Shown: positions 63,931 through 64,000 of the stretch, one piece after another
Layout of the letters: each line of letters begins with the position of its first letter
Position numbering within the stretch: position 1 is the first letter of the stretch
Source: Candidatus Gastranaerophilales bacterium
GTDB taxonomy: Bacteria; Cyanobacteriota; Vampirovibrionia; Gastranaerophilales; Gastranaerophilaceae
Direction of reading: 5' to 3'
Length of the DNA: 64,000 nucleotides
Assembly (NCBI GenBank): GCA_944322675.1
Contig: CALUPO010000001.1
Location: 170,898-234,897, forward strand
Position numbers and translations under genes: made by a program
The notes under the pieces: generated by a model
Database searches by the model: none
What the model saw: only the letters and a program-made list of their open reading frames with translations
What the model was told of the DNA's origin: nothing

Positions 63931-64000
63931 TTAACTTTTCATTGCGTTGAGGATCAGGTCTTTGTGAAAGAACAAGTCTAAAGATATTCTTAACATTTCT
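63931..64000 (-). CDS. C-terminal end of a second IS1-family transposase
   Basis: The last 70 bases encode, on the minus strand, the C-terminus EMLRISLDLFFHKDLILNAM followed by KS and stop. The end matches the C-terminus recovered from the damaged copy at 6797-7348 (HKDLILNTMKS), and the flank is the same terminal inverted repeat. The gene continues beyond the window, so whether it is intact cannot be judged. Confidence 0.8.
   Translation of the reverse strand, partial: EMLRISLDLFFHKDLILNAMKS

Noticed and set aside
63608..63934. Plus-strand 108-codon frame at window end
   Set aside because: It lies in repeat DNA, reads through several hairpins and has no ribosome site; the minus-strand frame there has the same problem.

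Overview
The window comes from a very AT-rich, Gram-negative, flagellated anaerobe. It carries an [FeFe]-hydrogenase with NuoE/NuoF-like partners, a TolC-type outer-membrane channel, TonB/ExbB/ExbD, P- and L-ring flagellar genes, menaquinone genes and prepilin-like proteins, plus several cyanobacteria-like touches (group-2-type sigma factor, CcmM/Cam-like gamma-carbonic anhydrase, a DUF3536-type GH57 enzyme). This mix fits the non-photosynthetic sister group of Cyanobacteria best (Melainabacteria/Vampirovibrionia, probably Gastranaerophilales). That placement is inferred from gene content; no rRNA gene is present to confirm it.

Layout. 1-4.3 kb: a trimeric, probably electron-bifurcating hydrogenase operon (minus). 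4.3-8.2 kb: glmS, a decayed IS1-family element with flanking structured repeats, and an unknown small gene. 8.2-19.7 kb: enolase with a 92-bp tandem repeat upstream, a HemW-like radical SAM protein, citramalate synthase, a sigma factor, a GH57 enzyme, tsaD, uppS and rdgB. 19.7-31 kb: a possible sRNA, an unknown 381-aa protein, two sugar ABC permeases with a degenerate HAD-like gene, an XRE regulator, an M16 peptidase, aroA, a HAD phosphatase and a gamma-carbonic anhydrase. 30.4-31.2 kb: a GC-rich, hairpin-packed stretch without a credible gene.

31.2-40.6 kb: RseP-type protease, ComF, MenA and UbiE/MenG (overlapping), a large pilin-like protein, L35-L20, apt, a polysaccharide flippase and a protein with two fused AbrB/MazE-like halves. 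40.6-43.9 kb: a likely independent small RNA or leader, then motA, flhB and a FliA-type sigma factor. 44-49.5 kb: two ExbD, ExbB, TonB, a glycine-rich exported protein and a TolC-like channel. 49.5-57 kb: a HisA-HisI-HisE fusion, two unknown proteins (one with 23-residue tandem repeats), and dgkA, ybeY and pgpH. 57.1-63.4 kb: a zinc-ribbon protein and a flagellar rod/ring operon (lytic transglycosylase, flgF, flgG, flgA, flgH, flgI, flgJ, fliN). The window ends in a structured repeat abutting a second IS1-family copy.

How it fits together. Metabolism looks fermentative (bifurcating hydrogenase, glycolysis, glucan hydrolase), with some quinone capacity. Two gene groups belong to one flagellum: a MotA/FlhB/sigma-28 cluster and the rod/P/L-ring cluster. 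The accessory content is mostly repeat DNA and low-complexity proteins of unknown function. The most distinctive items are the HisA-I-E fusion, the non-canonical NPIH cleavage motif of FlhB, the tandem AbrB protein, the structured dispersed repeats with compensating stem changes, and two candidate small RNAs with promoter- and terminator-like signals.
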